A DNA stretch of 64,000 nt from Whitmania pigra (taxonomy: Eukaryota; Annelida; Clitellata; Hirudinida; Haemopidae): contig JAJTWR010000251.1 of the NCBI GenBank assembly GCA_021613335.1, positions 1,432,501 through 1,496,500 on the forward strand, in the 5' to 3' direction. The number at the start of each line of letters is the position of its first letter. The stretch's first letter is position 1. This document shows positions 39,210 to 51,648 of the stretch, piece after piece. Made by a program: the position numbers and the translations under genes. The notes below the pieces were generated by a model. The model saw nothing but the letters and a program-made list of their open reading frames with translations, had not been told where the DNA came from and searched no databases.

Positions 39210-40632
39210 GGGGAGTTGTGAATGAGTAATACTAGCTGCCTCCCTAAAAATAAGTGATGCTTTCTACGTAAGGGTTGATTTTGCCCTATAGGTTGGGTTT
39301 TTGATTGTGAACTAACACATCTTTCAGTACTTTATACGTTGTAGTTTGTTTAACCTGCAATCATGTCTGAAATTCTCTTCAATCACACTTGTGGTTGTGC
39401 TGTGCCCTGATTGAATTCAAGGGTTTGACATGCCTTCAGAAACAACTTTACACGATTTTGATGTCACAAGAAACATGGCAATGAAGACCTTTCTATTTAT
39501 ATTTGCATCCTTCAAATGCCAATCAAAATCTCATTTTTTGATTGATGCCTTTTTTATTGTCTTAATTTTCATTCAACTTGCATCAAATCACATTATTATT
39601 ATACAATATATTGTTGCCATTAATGCTTTTGATTAACTGCAACTTGTTTTGAACATTCTGATGCGCTAAGAATGAGTGTTAAGCATTTCTTTATGAAAAA
39701 TGTGCGGCCCGTTTCAGACCAGACTCTCGAGCAGCCGTTTACCGAGGTCCAGTCTCCCTTGGCCTGTTGGGTTATTACTTGCATGTTCTGGGGAATTGTA
39801 GAAATTCATTGCACAATGAAATTAATACTGAATATTACAATCAAATGACTCGGGAACTACTATTACACTATCAGTGTAGGATTCCGAGCTCAGTGCTGTC
39901 GATGTGTATTAAAATACATTCATCAGCGTGTTACAGCATGCCCGTTCGTATGTGACTGTCTCGCCGTTTAACTTAGATCTCCCCAGCTTGTGTTTTGTCT
40001 GCTTTTAATGTATGCCGTTCATCACCGTTTTAACGCGTCGCTACTTTGTACGTTAACTATTCAGGTTGCCACATGCGTCAGCCTCAAATCTTCGTAGCTT
40101 CAACACATTGCCATGTTTTTAGTGACATGACATTTTGTTTTATGGACTCTCTCACTTGCATTTCGCATACTCGTTTGCCGTCGAACGCTGGAATATGATT
40201 ATTTTTAGCCATAAGTTCCACATTTGAGTTAAATTGTTTTCATCTTTTATTCCGTTTTTTAAAACGAGACGCATCAAAGCTTGTTCATCGTATGCCGTGT
40301 GGGTTCGAAATCGATCAAAAAGTCGAAAATCATGTTCTTGTTTCTTCTTGGTGAAAATAAAAAGTAGCTGAAACATGTTCACAGACACCTTAGAACATTT
40401 GTTAACATAACCTTGTTGAGAACCTCTGTCTAACACAAATTGTTTTAATGGAATCACCACACAACAACATTCCAGTCTTAGATTTGTTTAGAAGATGGTG
40501 ACACACACGTTTACAAGAAAAGTAGTCGCTTCCACTTTACGCTTTAATGGACAATATCGAATGATGTTTTCAACTGATGCACTTGCTAGAAAGTCTGGGG
40601 ATTATTCACATGGAGCCAAAATGCAGAACCGA
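39210..40632. other. LARP6 3' flank, convergent with YPEL5
   Basis: No coding exon recognised. It contains the 3' UTRs of the two converging genes. Short ORFs on both strands lack recognisable content. Confidence 0.5.
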
Positions 40633-41022
40633 TCAATTGGAAGACTCGGGAGGTGGGCTCGGGCAAGAACCAACTGCCTTATCTTCAAAACTGTCGGTCT
40701 CCGTCACGAGAGCTCTCTCCAGGATGACTCTGCCCTCTTTGTATCTCTGCTGCTCCTCGGTCGCAAACTCGTAGATCCATCCTAGCTTGTTGTCACACTT
40801 CTTGCAGGAGACATCTCTGACCATGTGTCGTCCGGTCAGCATGACCCTGTCTTGAACCTCACTGAAGGTCAAGTTGACGACTCTGTTGAAGAGGAAGGCT
40901 CGCCCCGTTGCTCCTGTAAATCGGGTCGAGATCAGTTCCCCTCTGTTTGTCAGCGGAGTGTCGCATTTGGCACAACTGAATAGCCTTGAGCCTCCCAAAT
41001 GATTAAGAAACAGACGACCCAT
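40633..41022 (-). CDS. YPEL5: YPEL5, yippee-like zinc-binding protein
   Basis: One uninterrupted exon encodes 129 aa (human YPEL5 121 aa). The yippee fold is complete, with zinc-ligand pairs CAKC and CKKC and conserved runs such as [31 protein letters not shown] and [13 protein letters not shown]. Similarity to vertebrate YPEL5 is very high across the whole domain; only the last 15 residues diverge. YPEL5 binds the GID/CTLH E3 ubiquitin-ligase complex and localises to nucleus and centrosome. The ATG at 41022 gives the expected MGR start. The coding region has no intron, unlike most genes here. Confidence 0.97.
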   Translation of the reverse strand: MGRLFLNHLGGSRLFSCAKCDTPLTNRGELISTRFTGATGRAFLFNRVVNLTFSEVQDRVMLTGRHMVRDVSCKKCDNKLGWIYEFATEEQQRYKEGRVILERALVTETDSFEDKAVGSCPSPPPESSN

Positions 41023-42440
41023 GTTTGTATTGGTAGAGAATATTAGCTGTTAATAGTAAAATTTTTATAGAATACAATCATTGTGAATGGAAGAAATAAG
41101 TTGATAAAAAATTATCAAAGTCTGATTAATGTTGCAGCAGTTATTTAAAATTGGTTTCTTTTAATTGTATTTCCATTTTTCTGATGTTTTTGAGGACCTT
41201 ATGTAACCAGATCGGATATGGGGGAACCCAACCCATTTGGCCAACCTACACGCTAATTGAGATTAAGCAATCATGTTTCTATTAAATGAACAAAATAAAA
41301 CTTTAGATGTACATGATTTAAGTTTAAACTTTATAATTTTGACAAATTGATAATGTGCTAAGTGGCATATGCAATATACATTAGAAAATATGGGGATATG
41401 TCATTCTTGTAAGTACTTTGTCACAAACAATAACGATACTCTAAACAATATATTCATGCAAAAATCTTTCGGAATGTAAAGAAGCCCCGTTCTTTAAAGA
41501 ACGTCTCACGTTATCACACTATTACCAATTAAATAAAATTCGCATAAAGTTCACATGTGAATGATAGCTGTCTATTAGACATTCTTGTTGAAAGTGCCCT
41601 ACGGAAACAAAGACTTCAACTGCTTAAAGTGGTTTAAAATAGTAAGCGGTGTTTCAAATCGGTTCTAAAGTTCACTCATAATTAAAATCAACTGACTTAC
41701 TCTTTCTCCCCCAAAACAGATAGAATTAGGTTTTTATCTAGCAGATATAACTGCGAAACACCACGATATTGTCTTCCTACTTTATTTACATCTGAGCGCT
41801 AACAGCTGTGTTTTTATAGGAACTCAAATTAATGAGGCAATTTAAAGTAAATTTAATTTTTGTAAATATTGTTTAAAAAGTGTACCGTTTTTTTAATTTA
41901 AAGTAAAAATATATTCGACTTTATGGTTCACTTCTGCGATATTGAACGGTACCAACCCTTACCACTCGGCAAATCCTACATACCGCCCCTGAACTTGCGT
42001 GACAACGCAAGAAGTCTTTTAGTTTTTTTATAGCTAATTATAAACAACTTAAACAAACCACACACGTACCAATCCACTAACCCAAATGACAATAAATAGA
42101 ACGTTGACATTCTTTAGAATAGATTCATGGTAAGTTCAAATTTTCTGATTTAATTTGCCACCAAATTTTACAAAAATCGGTCTAAAATGCCTATTTAGAA
42201 AAGATCGCTTCCTTCGACGAGCCAACTGATGACATAGCTTATTAATAATTAATGAATAGATTCTTAAGAACACGTGATAATTTTAGAATTTAATCAGAAA
42301 CAACCTTAACTTAGGAAATATTTACAAAAAAGTTCTTCAAATAAATGAGCGACTTTGAGAAGTACTTACATCTAACAAATTATTCAAGCACAATATAAAT
42401 CATTCCATCACATTAATAATTGAACAAAGCAGTACATCTT
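41023..42440. other. Spacer between YPEL5 and CENPJ
   Basis: It contains the YPEL5 5' flank and CENPJ 3' flank. AT-rich, with no coding exon recognised. Confidence 0.5.
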
Positions 42441-45398
42441 CTAACACCCTTCCAAAACATCATAGATCAAATTCCCTTGAGGATCTTTCTTCCGAATCCT
42501 TCCAGAGGCATACCTCGTTTCTTGGGATCCATCCTTATGAATTGTCTTGACCCCACCGTCCGGATATTCTATCCTCCGAATGCCATTGTAATACATTTCT
42601 TTTATCCCATTGGTCAGCTCCTTTATTATGGTACCATCTGTTTGGGATTTTATGACAGTTCCATCCATCAGTATGGTTTCTTCTGAGCCATCCTCATAAA
42701 CATACTTCAGATTTCCATTGGGAAACTCAATCTCTTTAGTTCCGTTTGCAAAGATTTTTTCCACCTGACCGCAGGGAAAATAGAAAATCTGAAGCCCGTC
42801 TGGATAGAAGTAGTGGCGAATGTTATGCTCTGTGAAGACGTACAGTTTTGTTCCGTTGGAAAAGTTCTGCTGCATGTCGCCATTACAGAATTCTATTGTC
42901 TCACTTCCGTCGGGATTTAAGACTCTTTTGGCCACTTTGGCATAAGCAACTTTGACTGAGTCATTGGGCAAGTTTTGATGTCTAACAACCTCATCTTTAA
43001 CTAACACTTCACCGCCATTTGCCTGAATTCTGTTGTGATATGGAGAAGTTTTATCGAGTATGACTTCAGACTCGACACTGCTTTGAACCAAACAAGGAGG
43101 ATTTGGTATGGATGTGGCCCTGTTGACAAAACCCGCTTCAAAACTGTATCTCTCTCGAGATTTTTTCTTTGAGGCAGGATGAGTGTCTTGACTTTGAGAC
43201 TTCATTTTGAGAAGTTCTTGTTCTTTAGAAATCAATTTTCCCTTCAGTTCCATATTCTCTTTTTCTAACTGGTCAATTCTGTCTTTCATCCTCTCAGAGT
43301 TCGATTTCCATCGTTGCTCTTTCAATTTTGTGTCTTCTCTGAGTTTTTCCAGATCGGCCTTTAGGGCATCCTGAACCTTCCTGTCTTCTCTGGTAAAGAA
43401 GAATTCGTCGTGCGACTTTTTGAGCATATCAAAAAGTCTCCTTTCCTTTTTTAGCTTCTGAATCTCTTCATTCTTAAACTTTTCAAACTCCTCAACCTCA
43501 GCCGATCTTTTCTTCTTGAATTCTTCCATTTCTTTCTTGAGAGATGACAAATTGGATGCGTGCTCTTTCCTCAGCTGTGCCAGAGCAGCGTTCTCCTTCC
43601 TGTACCTTTCTATTTCCACATCAAGTTCCAGAGCCTTTTCTCGTAGAGGCTTTGATTGAAAGATATCCTCCGTGGGAACAGGACGGTCATCGACTTGATT
43701 GCATCGGCTTGACAGGGTGACGGAATCCTCTGCGCTCGAGCCGGAGGCTTTGCTACTGCAGGGCATTATCAGATGTCCCTTATTTGATTGATTGATGCTC
43801 GCCTTTTCAACAAGAATGTTTTTTATCTCCTCTTTCGTGCCACCACCAATGGACTGGTCTTCCACCAGTGTGACGTCATTCCAGGATGCATTGTCCTCGA
43901 AATCCCCTTCTGGATGCTCCCTGGTCCACCCAGCATCAGTAGAGAATGTGTCGTCATTGCCCGCATATAAACCGGGAACGTATTCTCCCCTCTGCAGCAC
44001 AAACCTATTGTCCGTGCTTGTCATCGTCTTTCCTTCGTGTTCGAAATAATCTTCTCCACAAGATGCATTCTCGAATCCATTTCCCGCAAAGTTCCCCGAA
44101 CCAGCTGAGATTTTCCTTTCCATATTTAAAACTACGATATTATTAGATGGATTGTTTTGGATGCCTTGAGGCATTATGCTGGGCAGAGAAGCAACTCTAT
44201 CGACTGCATCGGAGCAGGGAGCCTTAGAATTCTTCTCGACTCGAGTCATAGAGGACGTCGGAGGAAGTTTGGGAATAGCCTTGCAGTTGCTTTTATCTTG
44301 CGCAGATATGCCATGATGCAGCTGCATTACCTTATCGACTGTAGAAATGCTACTGAGAAAGGATGCATCTTCCATAGCGTAACCTTCCAATATCTCAAAT
44401 TCATTCAACGGCTGGGTTTCGTCAGGTCCAAAGTTTTGATCGCGAGCTCCAGCATTGCACTGAGTTCCATCTTTTGCGTCACTTTTAGGAAGATGGTGCT
44501 TTTCAATGTCTGCAATTCTTGCTTCTGATGAAGCATCTGACTGACTCGATTTGGATGGATGGTTCTCATCTTTGAGTTCAGCAATATGCTTGATAGGAAT
44601 TTGACAAGTTGACTTTATGTTTTGATTGGACAGTGGCCTTTTCATGACTAGCTTCTTTTGTGGCCGACTTAATGTTGATTGAACCTCCATCCTTTGACTG
44701 GCAGAAAAATTAGGTGAACTTTTCTTCTGAGTGACTGCAGGTCTTGTTCCACTGCTGCTTGACTTTGATGAATCACTCAAAGCTCTCTCTGAAGTGACTG
44801 ATTTTTCTTTTCCTACCATAGTCATTTCATTAATCTGCTTCTTTTTCCTTTCAAACCTTTGAAGACCTTGCCCTTTCTTAAGAAAAACTCTCTTGGTTGT
44901 TTGTTTTTGTTCAACCTGTTGCTGCAGATCGAGTGTGTCATCTTTCTTGAGAACGTTCTCCAAATGTTCTTGAAAACTTTTGCAGGGTATTTTTCGGACA
45001 GGCACATCATCAAAGTAAAGCTTAGAACTACCACTGCAGGCTTCCTTGGAATTTGAGTGTCTTTTAATATTTTCTGAGGAATCCATTGAATGAGCAATAC
45101 CATCCTGAAATATTTGGCTCTTGGGTTCATCTCTTGTAACAGGACGAGTAATTATGGTATTAATTTTGTCATCACACGGTAACAATTTACGGTAAATCTC
45201 ATCGGGGTGAAGATTCTTTAATAATTCTATTTGCTGATTTATCTTTGAAATCTTTTCTTGCTTAAATTGCAAAATTTTCTCTTCTTTTAATTTATTTTTC
45301 AAACAATTTTCATTCTCTTCCTCGCTGTCAAAATTCAGATCAAGATCAGAATCATCTTCATTGCTAAGGGGTTCCTCCTCTGCATCCATCAATTCCAA
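42441..45398 (-). CDS. CENPJ: CENPJ/CPAP (SAS-4-like) centriole assembly protein
   Basis: A single exon encodes 985 aa (human CPAP 1338 aa). Seen in order: an acidic N terminus; a short helix (KEEKILQFKQEKISKINQQI); a basic block with VFLKKGQGLQRFERKKK, matching the FLKRGEGLARF microtubule-binding region of CPAP; a long low-complexity middle; a coiled coil (from about residue 600) in the same arrangement as CPAP; and a C-terminal TCP10/G-box of repeated beta hairpins (GTKEIEFPNG, RRIEYPDGGVKTIHKDGS) ending GRIRKKDPQGN. CPAP controls procentriole length through tubulin binding, and its G-box binds STIL/Ana2. The shorter length comes mainly from the N-terminal and middle regions. It could be a retroposed copy or a lineage that lost introns; the intact 3-kb frame argues for function. 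Confidence 0.92.
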   Translation of the reverse strand: MELMDAEEEPLSNEDDSDLDLNFDSEEENENCLKNKLKEEKILQFKQEKISKINQQIELLKNLHPDEIYRKLLPCDDKINTIITRPVTRDEPKSQIFQDGIAHSMDSSENIKRHSNSKEACSGSSKLYFDDVPVRKIPCKSFQEHLENVLKKDDTLDLQQQVEQKQTTKRVFLKKGQGLQRFERKKKQINEMTMVGKEKSVTSERALSDSSKSSSSGTRPAVTQKKSSPNFSASQRMEVQSTLSRPQKKLVMKRPLSNQNIKSTCQIPIKHIAELKDENHPSKSSQSDASSEARIADIEKHHLPKSDAKDGTQCNAGARDQNFGPDETQPLNEFEILEGYAMEDASFLSSISTVDKVMQLHHGISAQDKSNCKAIPKLPPTSSMTRVEKNSKAPCSDAVDRVASLPSIMPQGIQNNPSNNIVVLNMERKISAGSGNFAGNGFENASCGEDYFEHEGKTMTSTDNRFVLQRGEYVPGLYAGNDDTFSTDAGWTREHPEGDFEDNASWNDVTLVEDQSIGGGTKEEIKNILVEKASINQSNKGHLIMPCSSKASGSSAEDSVTLSSRCNQVDDRPVPTEDIFQSKPLREKALELDVEIERYRKENAALAQLRKEHASNLSSLKKEMEEFKKKRSAEVEEFEKFKNEEIQKLKKERRLFDMLKKSHDEFFFTREDRKVQDALKADLEKLREDTKLKEQRWKSNSERMKDRIDQLEKENMELKGKLISKEQELLKMKSQSQDTHPASKKKSRERYSFEAGFVNRATSIPNPPCLVQSSVESEVILDKTSPYHNRIQANGGEVLVKDEVVRHQNLPNDSVKVAYAKVAKRVLNPDGSETIEFCNGDMQQNFSNGTKLYVFTEHNIRHYFYPDGLQIFYFPCGQVEKIFANGTKEIEFPNGNLKYVYEDGSEETILMDGTVIKSQTDGTIIKELTNGIKEMYYNGIRRIEYPDGGVKTIHKDGSQETRYASGRIRKKDPQGNLIYDVLEGC

Positions 45399-46933
45399 AA
45401 CTTGCAGTTAGCAAAAGTAGCAATTCCAATGTAAAGAGAAATAAAACTCTATCAATATTAACTCGTAAGACTTTTATAAACGGTTTGGCTTAACAAAACT
45501 GTTTTCGCAGAGAGACTCGACATACCGAAATTCAAACGCGCCTAATATTCGTAAACAACTCCGTATACAAAGATTGAAAATCCATCTCAGCAATCTCTAT
45601 GGATACGATGAAGGCATTTTAAGTTCGTGTGAGGATACATTGAACTATTTTAATCTAACCATTTATGCAAAAAATTATTATTACTCATATTGAATATCTT
45701 ATCCAAAAAGTAACAAAATTCATGGTGCTAGAAAATCTTCTCAAAAGTTTTGGTCATGTTGCACATCATACTACGGTGTTGTTACGTGCTTTCGATGCCT
45801 TTGTTTCATTTAATACACACTACAGCTGATATCTTCATTTTTTATATATTATTAAGAAGGCGTGCAGGGTACGTAATTTTTTTGAGAAGAAACAGCTTTC
45901 TGACTCCAGACACAAAAAAACAAAAAAAGGTCATTCCCCCATGTTTGCCCTTCTGAATTCTGGCTAGAAGCAAAATAGGTAGTCTCTAGTTTGCCCCCCT
46001 AGAAATTAAATTATAAGCTGAAAGGACGTCCCTGGCTTTAATCTGTCTAAAGCTATCGAAAAAACAATTGCAGTGCTTCCAAATAATTGAAAATTACACG
46101 CACAATTTTACGGGGTTAAAAGATCTTTCACGCTTCATAATGCGACGACAGCAACGGAATTAAATAATAAATTTTAAAAAATTCCAGAAGCAATTAATAA
46201 ATACTGTTCTCAGTCAAGTCAAACAAATTTGGCGCTAACCTTGACAGCAAAAAAAAAAAAAATAAAGAAAAAACAACCAATCACCAAAGCAATGTGTTTG
46301 ACCAATCGATTGTAAAATATTTAAATACTGAGACAGGACACAAAATAAAACTCTGACTGCAGTTAATGATAAAGTAATTGTTTTAACAAATTAATTGAGC
46401 CGATAAGATTTGCAATCGCCGCAAATGTCGGACACCCTTCTGTGTTTCCTCTGAACAAAGAAGTCACCGGACTCATCCCATCGAGGATTCACGAACATAA
46501 ATGCGAATATGAATTTGAACGCAGAGATGAACAAATTTTTAATAACCAGATCTTTGTTGATGTTAATGCAAAGATGTCAAGAATAAGGAGTTCAAAAGAT
46601 GTAAGAAGTGAACAAAATTTTAAAATAAGCATAAAACTGATAGAAAACAAAATTCTTCAAAAACAGAACAAAGTCTTGAGAGTTTAGTTTGTGACTCGGC
46701 ACACGAGAAATGACAAGAATTTAAAGAAACACATTCAAGTGCCATGCATTCCAGGCTCGACGAGAAGTGCACGATGAAAATAATGATGATGACGATGATG
46801 CTGACAAGTGACGATTATGAAGACGACGTCAATAAAGCAAAATACTGGGCTTTCATAAAAAACGACTACTTGACATCCCTTTCGTTACAACGGAGCACAT
46901 GTGCACACGTAACAAACCAGTTCGGCTTTGACT
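45399..46933. other. CENPJ 5' flank and NRF-like 3' flank
   Basis: An A-run occurs near 46250. An 82-codon open stretch at 46442-46687 (+) has no ATG start and no recognised family. Otherwise I see nothing. Confidence 0.45.
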
Positions 46934-47844
46934 TCAAACGTCAAACCAATATTCGCCTACAGAGGTGTGGCCGAGTAATTTGAGGAGGGGAGCTTCAACG
47001 GCGAGATGGAGGACGAGGGCTGCCGAGTAGGTGAGCATCAGGCTGGAGGAAAAGATTATAAACTGGAAATAAAACAAGTAATATATTACAATTTTATTAT
47101 AAAAGCATGTATTTTATTCTAAGTTACTACAAGCTAACATCACATCTTGCATATATGATTATAATTTATTCAACAAAGGCATCACTCAGTAATAACTAAA
47201 ACCACCTTGGACATACTTAGGCATAAGTTGTGAAAATGAAAATAATTAATAATAAGGAATAATTAAATGCAATTAAATAATAACAATATGTTCATTTAAT
47301 GAAGCACCAAATTATCAGCATCAGGGGCACTCAAAATTAGTTATTAAATATTAATTGGTCAAATATTCCAATACTAAAAATTAAAAATAAAATAACAACC
47401 ACGGAGAACTGATCTTCTGGCTCTACAACCGAGGTCCATGCAGAGCAGACGTACATGAGCGACAGACCGTGAACGAGATAGGCAGAGTAAGTCAACCGAT
47501 CCACATATATCCACACTTTCCAACTGGAAAACCAGGTGAAGAAACCTGAAATGAGTTCACTGATGATGACAGAAATGAAAAATAGAACAAACATGTGATT
47601 GCTTAAGCATGACGACGTGATTGACTAAATCGGCAAACTTAATTGGCCAATGTACCTCCGTTGCCCCGGCAAGAGGAGTAAATGATCCAGTAGAGTGCAA
47701 GCGGCCAGAGTAAGTGGTAGGATATGCCAGAGAAGACGTGTCCTGAGTCATAACAAGTTTCCAATTACAAACAAGTATCATCACCATCACCAACATCGTC
47801 TCAGCTCTTACTTATCATCATCATCATCGTCGTCGTCGTCATCG

Positions 47845-47901
<57 letters not shown>

Positions 47902-48170
47902 ACCATCAATTCGCGAACCTGCAATGCTGAATGGGACTGCAGAAAGAACGGCACAGTTGAGTGCAAAGAACCCGAGAAGCACAAGGAAGCAGTAGATCCA
48001 TCCAATCCAGTTGCACGTCTACCAACAAAGTTGATTAACATGTTTAAAGCAATTATCACTAAATTGGACTTAATTGCTTATTAGTATTCAATTAATAATA
48101 GCATGCTTTAATTAGCATGTTAACAACAGCAATGTTGCTCCACTGCATTTTTGGTTCCTCAAAAAATAAC

Positions 48171-48227
<57 letters not shown>

Positions 48228-51200
48228 CTTTATTACTATTATTATTATTATTAAATTACAATCAGGTCAACGAATGAAGACAATCAAAAAGTCAAAGGCA
48301 TCTCAACAACCTTCTTGTTGAACCTCCGACGGAAGGCTGCAATGATTCGACCACTGCTGGTGATTTCATTGGAATTGTTGTCTTCGTCATTGTTGTAGGT
48401 TGGGCGACTCTTGTCAAGGAAGAGTTTGTAGGAAGCAATTACTCCGATGGTAAAAGGAGCCACAAAGGTATATGGCTTTGTTAGGATGTTGGTCATGTAG
48501 TTGTTCAATTTCGAGCTAATAGCAACAACAGATTATTTTTAAAGATGATGTCAAAGTTGCAATTAAATAATAAATAACACTTATACTTGTTACATTATAC
48601 ATTAACACTTATATTGTAGCTCCCAGTCACAAATAACAAAAAAATTTTATTAATAAATAAAAATAAATAAATATAACATCACAAACAAGTGACAGACCAA
48701 AAAATGTCAAAAGTTAACTCACATGGCTTCCTGGCAGTCAATGTAGCCAATCAAGTTCGGGTTGAGTTCGAGGATGTCGATGAGGGAGGCTACGGAGCAC
48801 AGGCAGGCGACCAAGAGGAAGATGTGGAAGAAGATGACGGTCTTGCTGCAATGAGAGATAAACCCATTCTATATTGCTAATAATTGTCAAACGTTTAATG
48901 AACAACCTATAGTATATGGAGCAACGTCTTACTATGAATGTAACAAATATAAATTTAATTATAATTATAATAAATTAACTTATTTATTAATACTATTTAA
49001 CTATTATTTCTGATTATTATTATCATAATTAATAAACCATATCACCCACTTCAATATGCAAAAGAAAACCAGTGACAGAAATATCGACTGCTGCCATTGG
49101 TTGGACACAACCCAAGTCCAATGAAGGCACTGACCAATAAGAAAGTTACTAATAAATCATTTGTAAAACTTCAATGCCCACGCAAAGTCGTGAGATGAGA
49201 TGCAGGCCGATTTAAACAAGCAGTCATAGCAATCACAGCACAAACCACTGTTCTACATCATCAAATCATAAAATATTACAAATTATTAAATGATGAAACA
49301 CAAAAGTGCAAAGGAGCAAAACTTCAACTGACGCCATTAATTTTCTCGGCCTGCCAGGGCACCATAAAATTTTGAATTCCCAGTAAGGTTTTCCACCAAT
49401 GCTCTGAGCACTGATTGGACATCTCCTCGAATTTAAACGACTGGGGTCCCGAATACGATGTCCAATAGGGAAGCAGGTACATGGCAACCAGGAGGACAAA
49501 AGCCAATGGCACAAAAAGTCTGACAAAACAATTATCATTATTATTATCATCACCATCACCTTATTAGTCGAGTAATTAGCATACTTTGCATATTTAGGTT
49601 TAGTTAATCAAATAACTTAAAGACAATCTAAATAAACATTTCACCAAGGTACATCATGCCTTTAAGCTAATAGAGACGTTATTCTAAAAATTTATTATTT
49701 TAATCAGTTTAATACACTAGTATATTAAATTTTACAAATTATTAAAATAAATAATCTCATGACAACTCATTTTACAGTCTTTTATTCATCTTATCAGATA
49801 TGCATCGATGATACCTATGATACCAAGCATATCTGTTTTTTTTAGATAGGTTAAACAAGCAGTAAGTAAATGCTTTGTTGTGGCGTTATAATACATGTTT
49901 ATTTGGAAATACATCTTATGGTGTGAATATTTTCCAATTGTAGACAGGAATTGGTCAATTTAATGAAATAAATTGAGTTTTCAGCACATTTCTTAAATTT
50001 ATCCTAAAATTGAACTATCAACATTTCTTCTCTAACTAAATATAAAGTACCGAAAAAGACATTAATTACAAATAATATTTGCGTTTGTCAATATTGATAG
50101 CTGCTGTTAAAATACATTTTTCTTATCAGGTCAATCGAAAGAAGAAAAAATGCGATCCCTGAATTACCTACCACCCAGAATATTCGACATGATCCTCATT
50201 AAGAGTAATGAAATGAGCTGGAGGATTCTACCAGAAGAACTATTTCCATGTGTGGAAAACATGAATAAATTGCAATGGGAAGAGATCAGTTACTTCACAA
50301 ATCGCGTCCTTCTACGACCGAAGGATGTAAGATTCATTTGCAGGAAGAGGCCAAACATTAAGAGTCTCAGCATTCAAATAATATGTTCAAACTTTATGGA
50401 AGTATCCGACTGTTTGACGGACGTCATCGGATCTCTGGAAAGCTTGGATTTGGAAGTGACTTAGTGAGACTACAGTTATATAATTTATTAATATAAATAC
50501 TTTTAAGAGTGTTTTATAAAATCTATAATGATTCACAATGAAAGCCAAGAACCAGAGGAGGCGAAAATACAACCTGAAGACATTTCCAAGCTTCCACTGT
50601 TCCGATTAAAACGTTTGTCTTTCAACGACAAATTGGAAATGCTGCCCTTGCATATTGATCCAGAGGCATTGGAACAACTCGATCTCAGTGGACCTCTTCT
50701 CAGTTTTCCCACCTTCGTATTGTTGCCAACTTTCAAAAATCTTAGACATTTGTCACTTAACTATATTACCTTTAATACTTTCACTATGTGCAAATTGGCA
50801 CAAAACTTTACTGAACTTAGGTAAGCAAGCTTCACTAGCGATTTCAAGAATGTACTTTAAATTTTTTAATTGCGTATTTGAAATGGTGTGATATTAAATT
50901 AACAAAATATAATTTCATTTTTGACTGAAAGGAAGTATTATTTTGTAAATATCTAACTTTGTTATAGAAGCCTGACTGCTTCCCGAAAACCACTTCCACG
51001 TAGTGTACTTTACCAATGCCATTTTAGCCTGTTTAAGGATTTGAAAAACCTTGAAATACTGGACTTTTCTGGAATTCGTTTAGAATTGTACTATTTTTTT
51101 TTACAATTTCAATTAAATTATGACAAATTACCTAGGTCGATTTAGATGTTATTAGTTTATCCATTTAATTAAATAGAGCCCCTATAAATTTTTCTTGTAT

Positions 51201-51617
51201 TTAACATGAGCTTAGAGTTGATGAAAAAATATATATACCAGAAAAAAAACTAAAGTTCCTAGCTAGTCTAAAAGGCATAAGAGAGTGGAAATTGTTTACA
51301 GAAAAGGTTTAGTACTTAAACTCAGTCATGGGCATTATACTACAATGAGATCAAATGATTATAACTACAAGTAATTTTCAAAATTAGAATATGAATAATT
51401 AGAATTAATTTTTAGTCGGCAAGTGCAGTCGACTTTAAAGATCCCATAACCATAACGAGAAGGAAAAAATTTAAAGTGGAGGCTGAAGTTGTCGTAGAAC
51501 TGATGTTGTATGGTCGATTCGAGTACAAATTTGAGATCGACGGGTTTTCTAAGGTAACAACTCTGAATAAATACACAACCGTGGTTGTACCTGCGTGATT
51601 CTATAAACAAAACTGCA

Positions 51618-51648
<31 letters not shown>

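Noticed and set aside
46442..46687. Possible small gene with charged content
   Set aside because: No ATG start in the open frame, no splice context and no recognised family; left unannotated.
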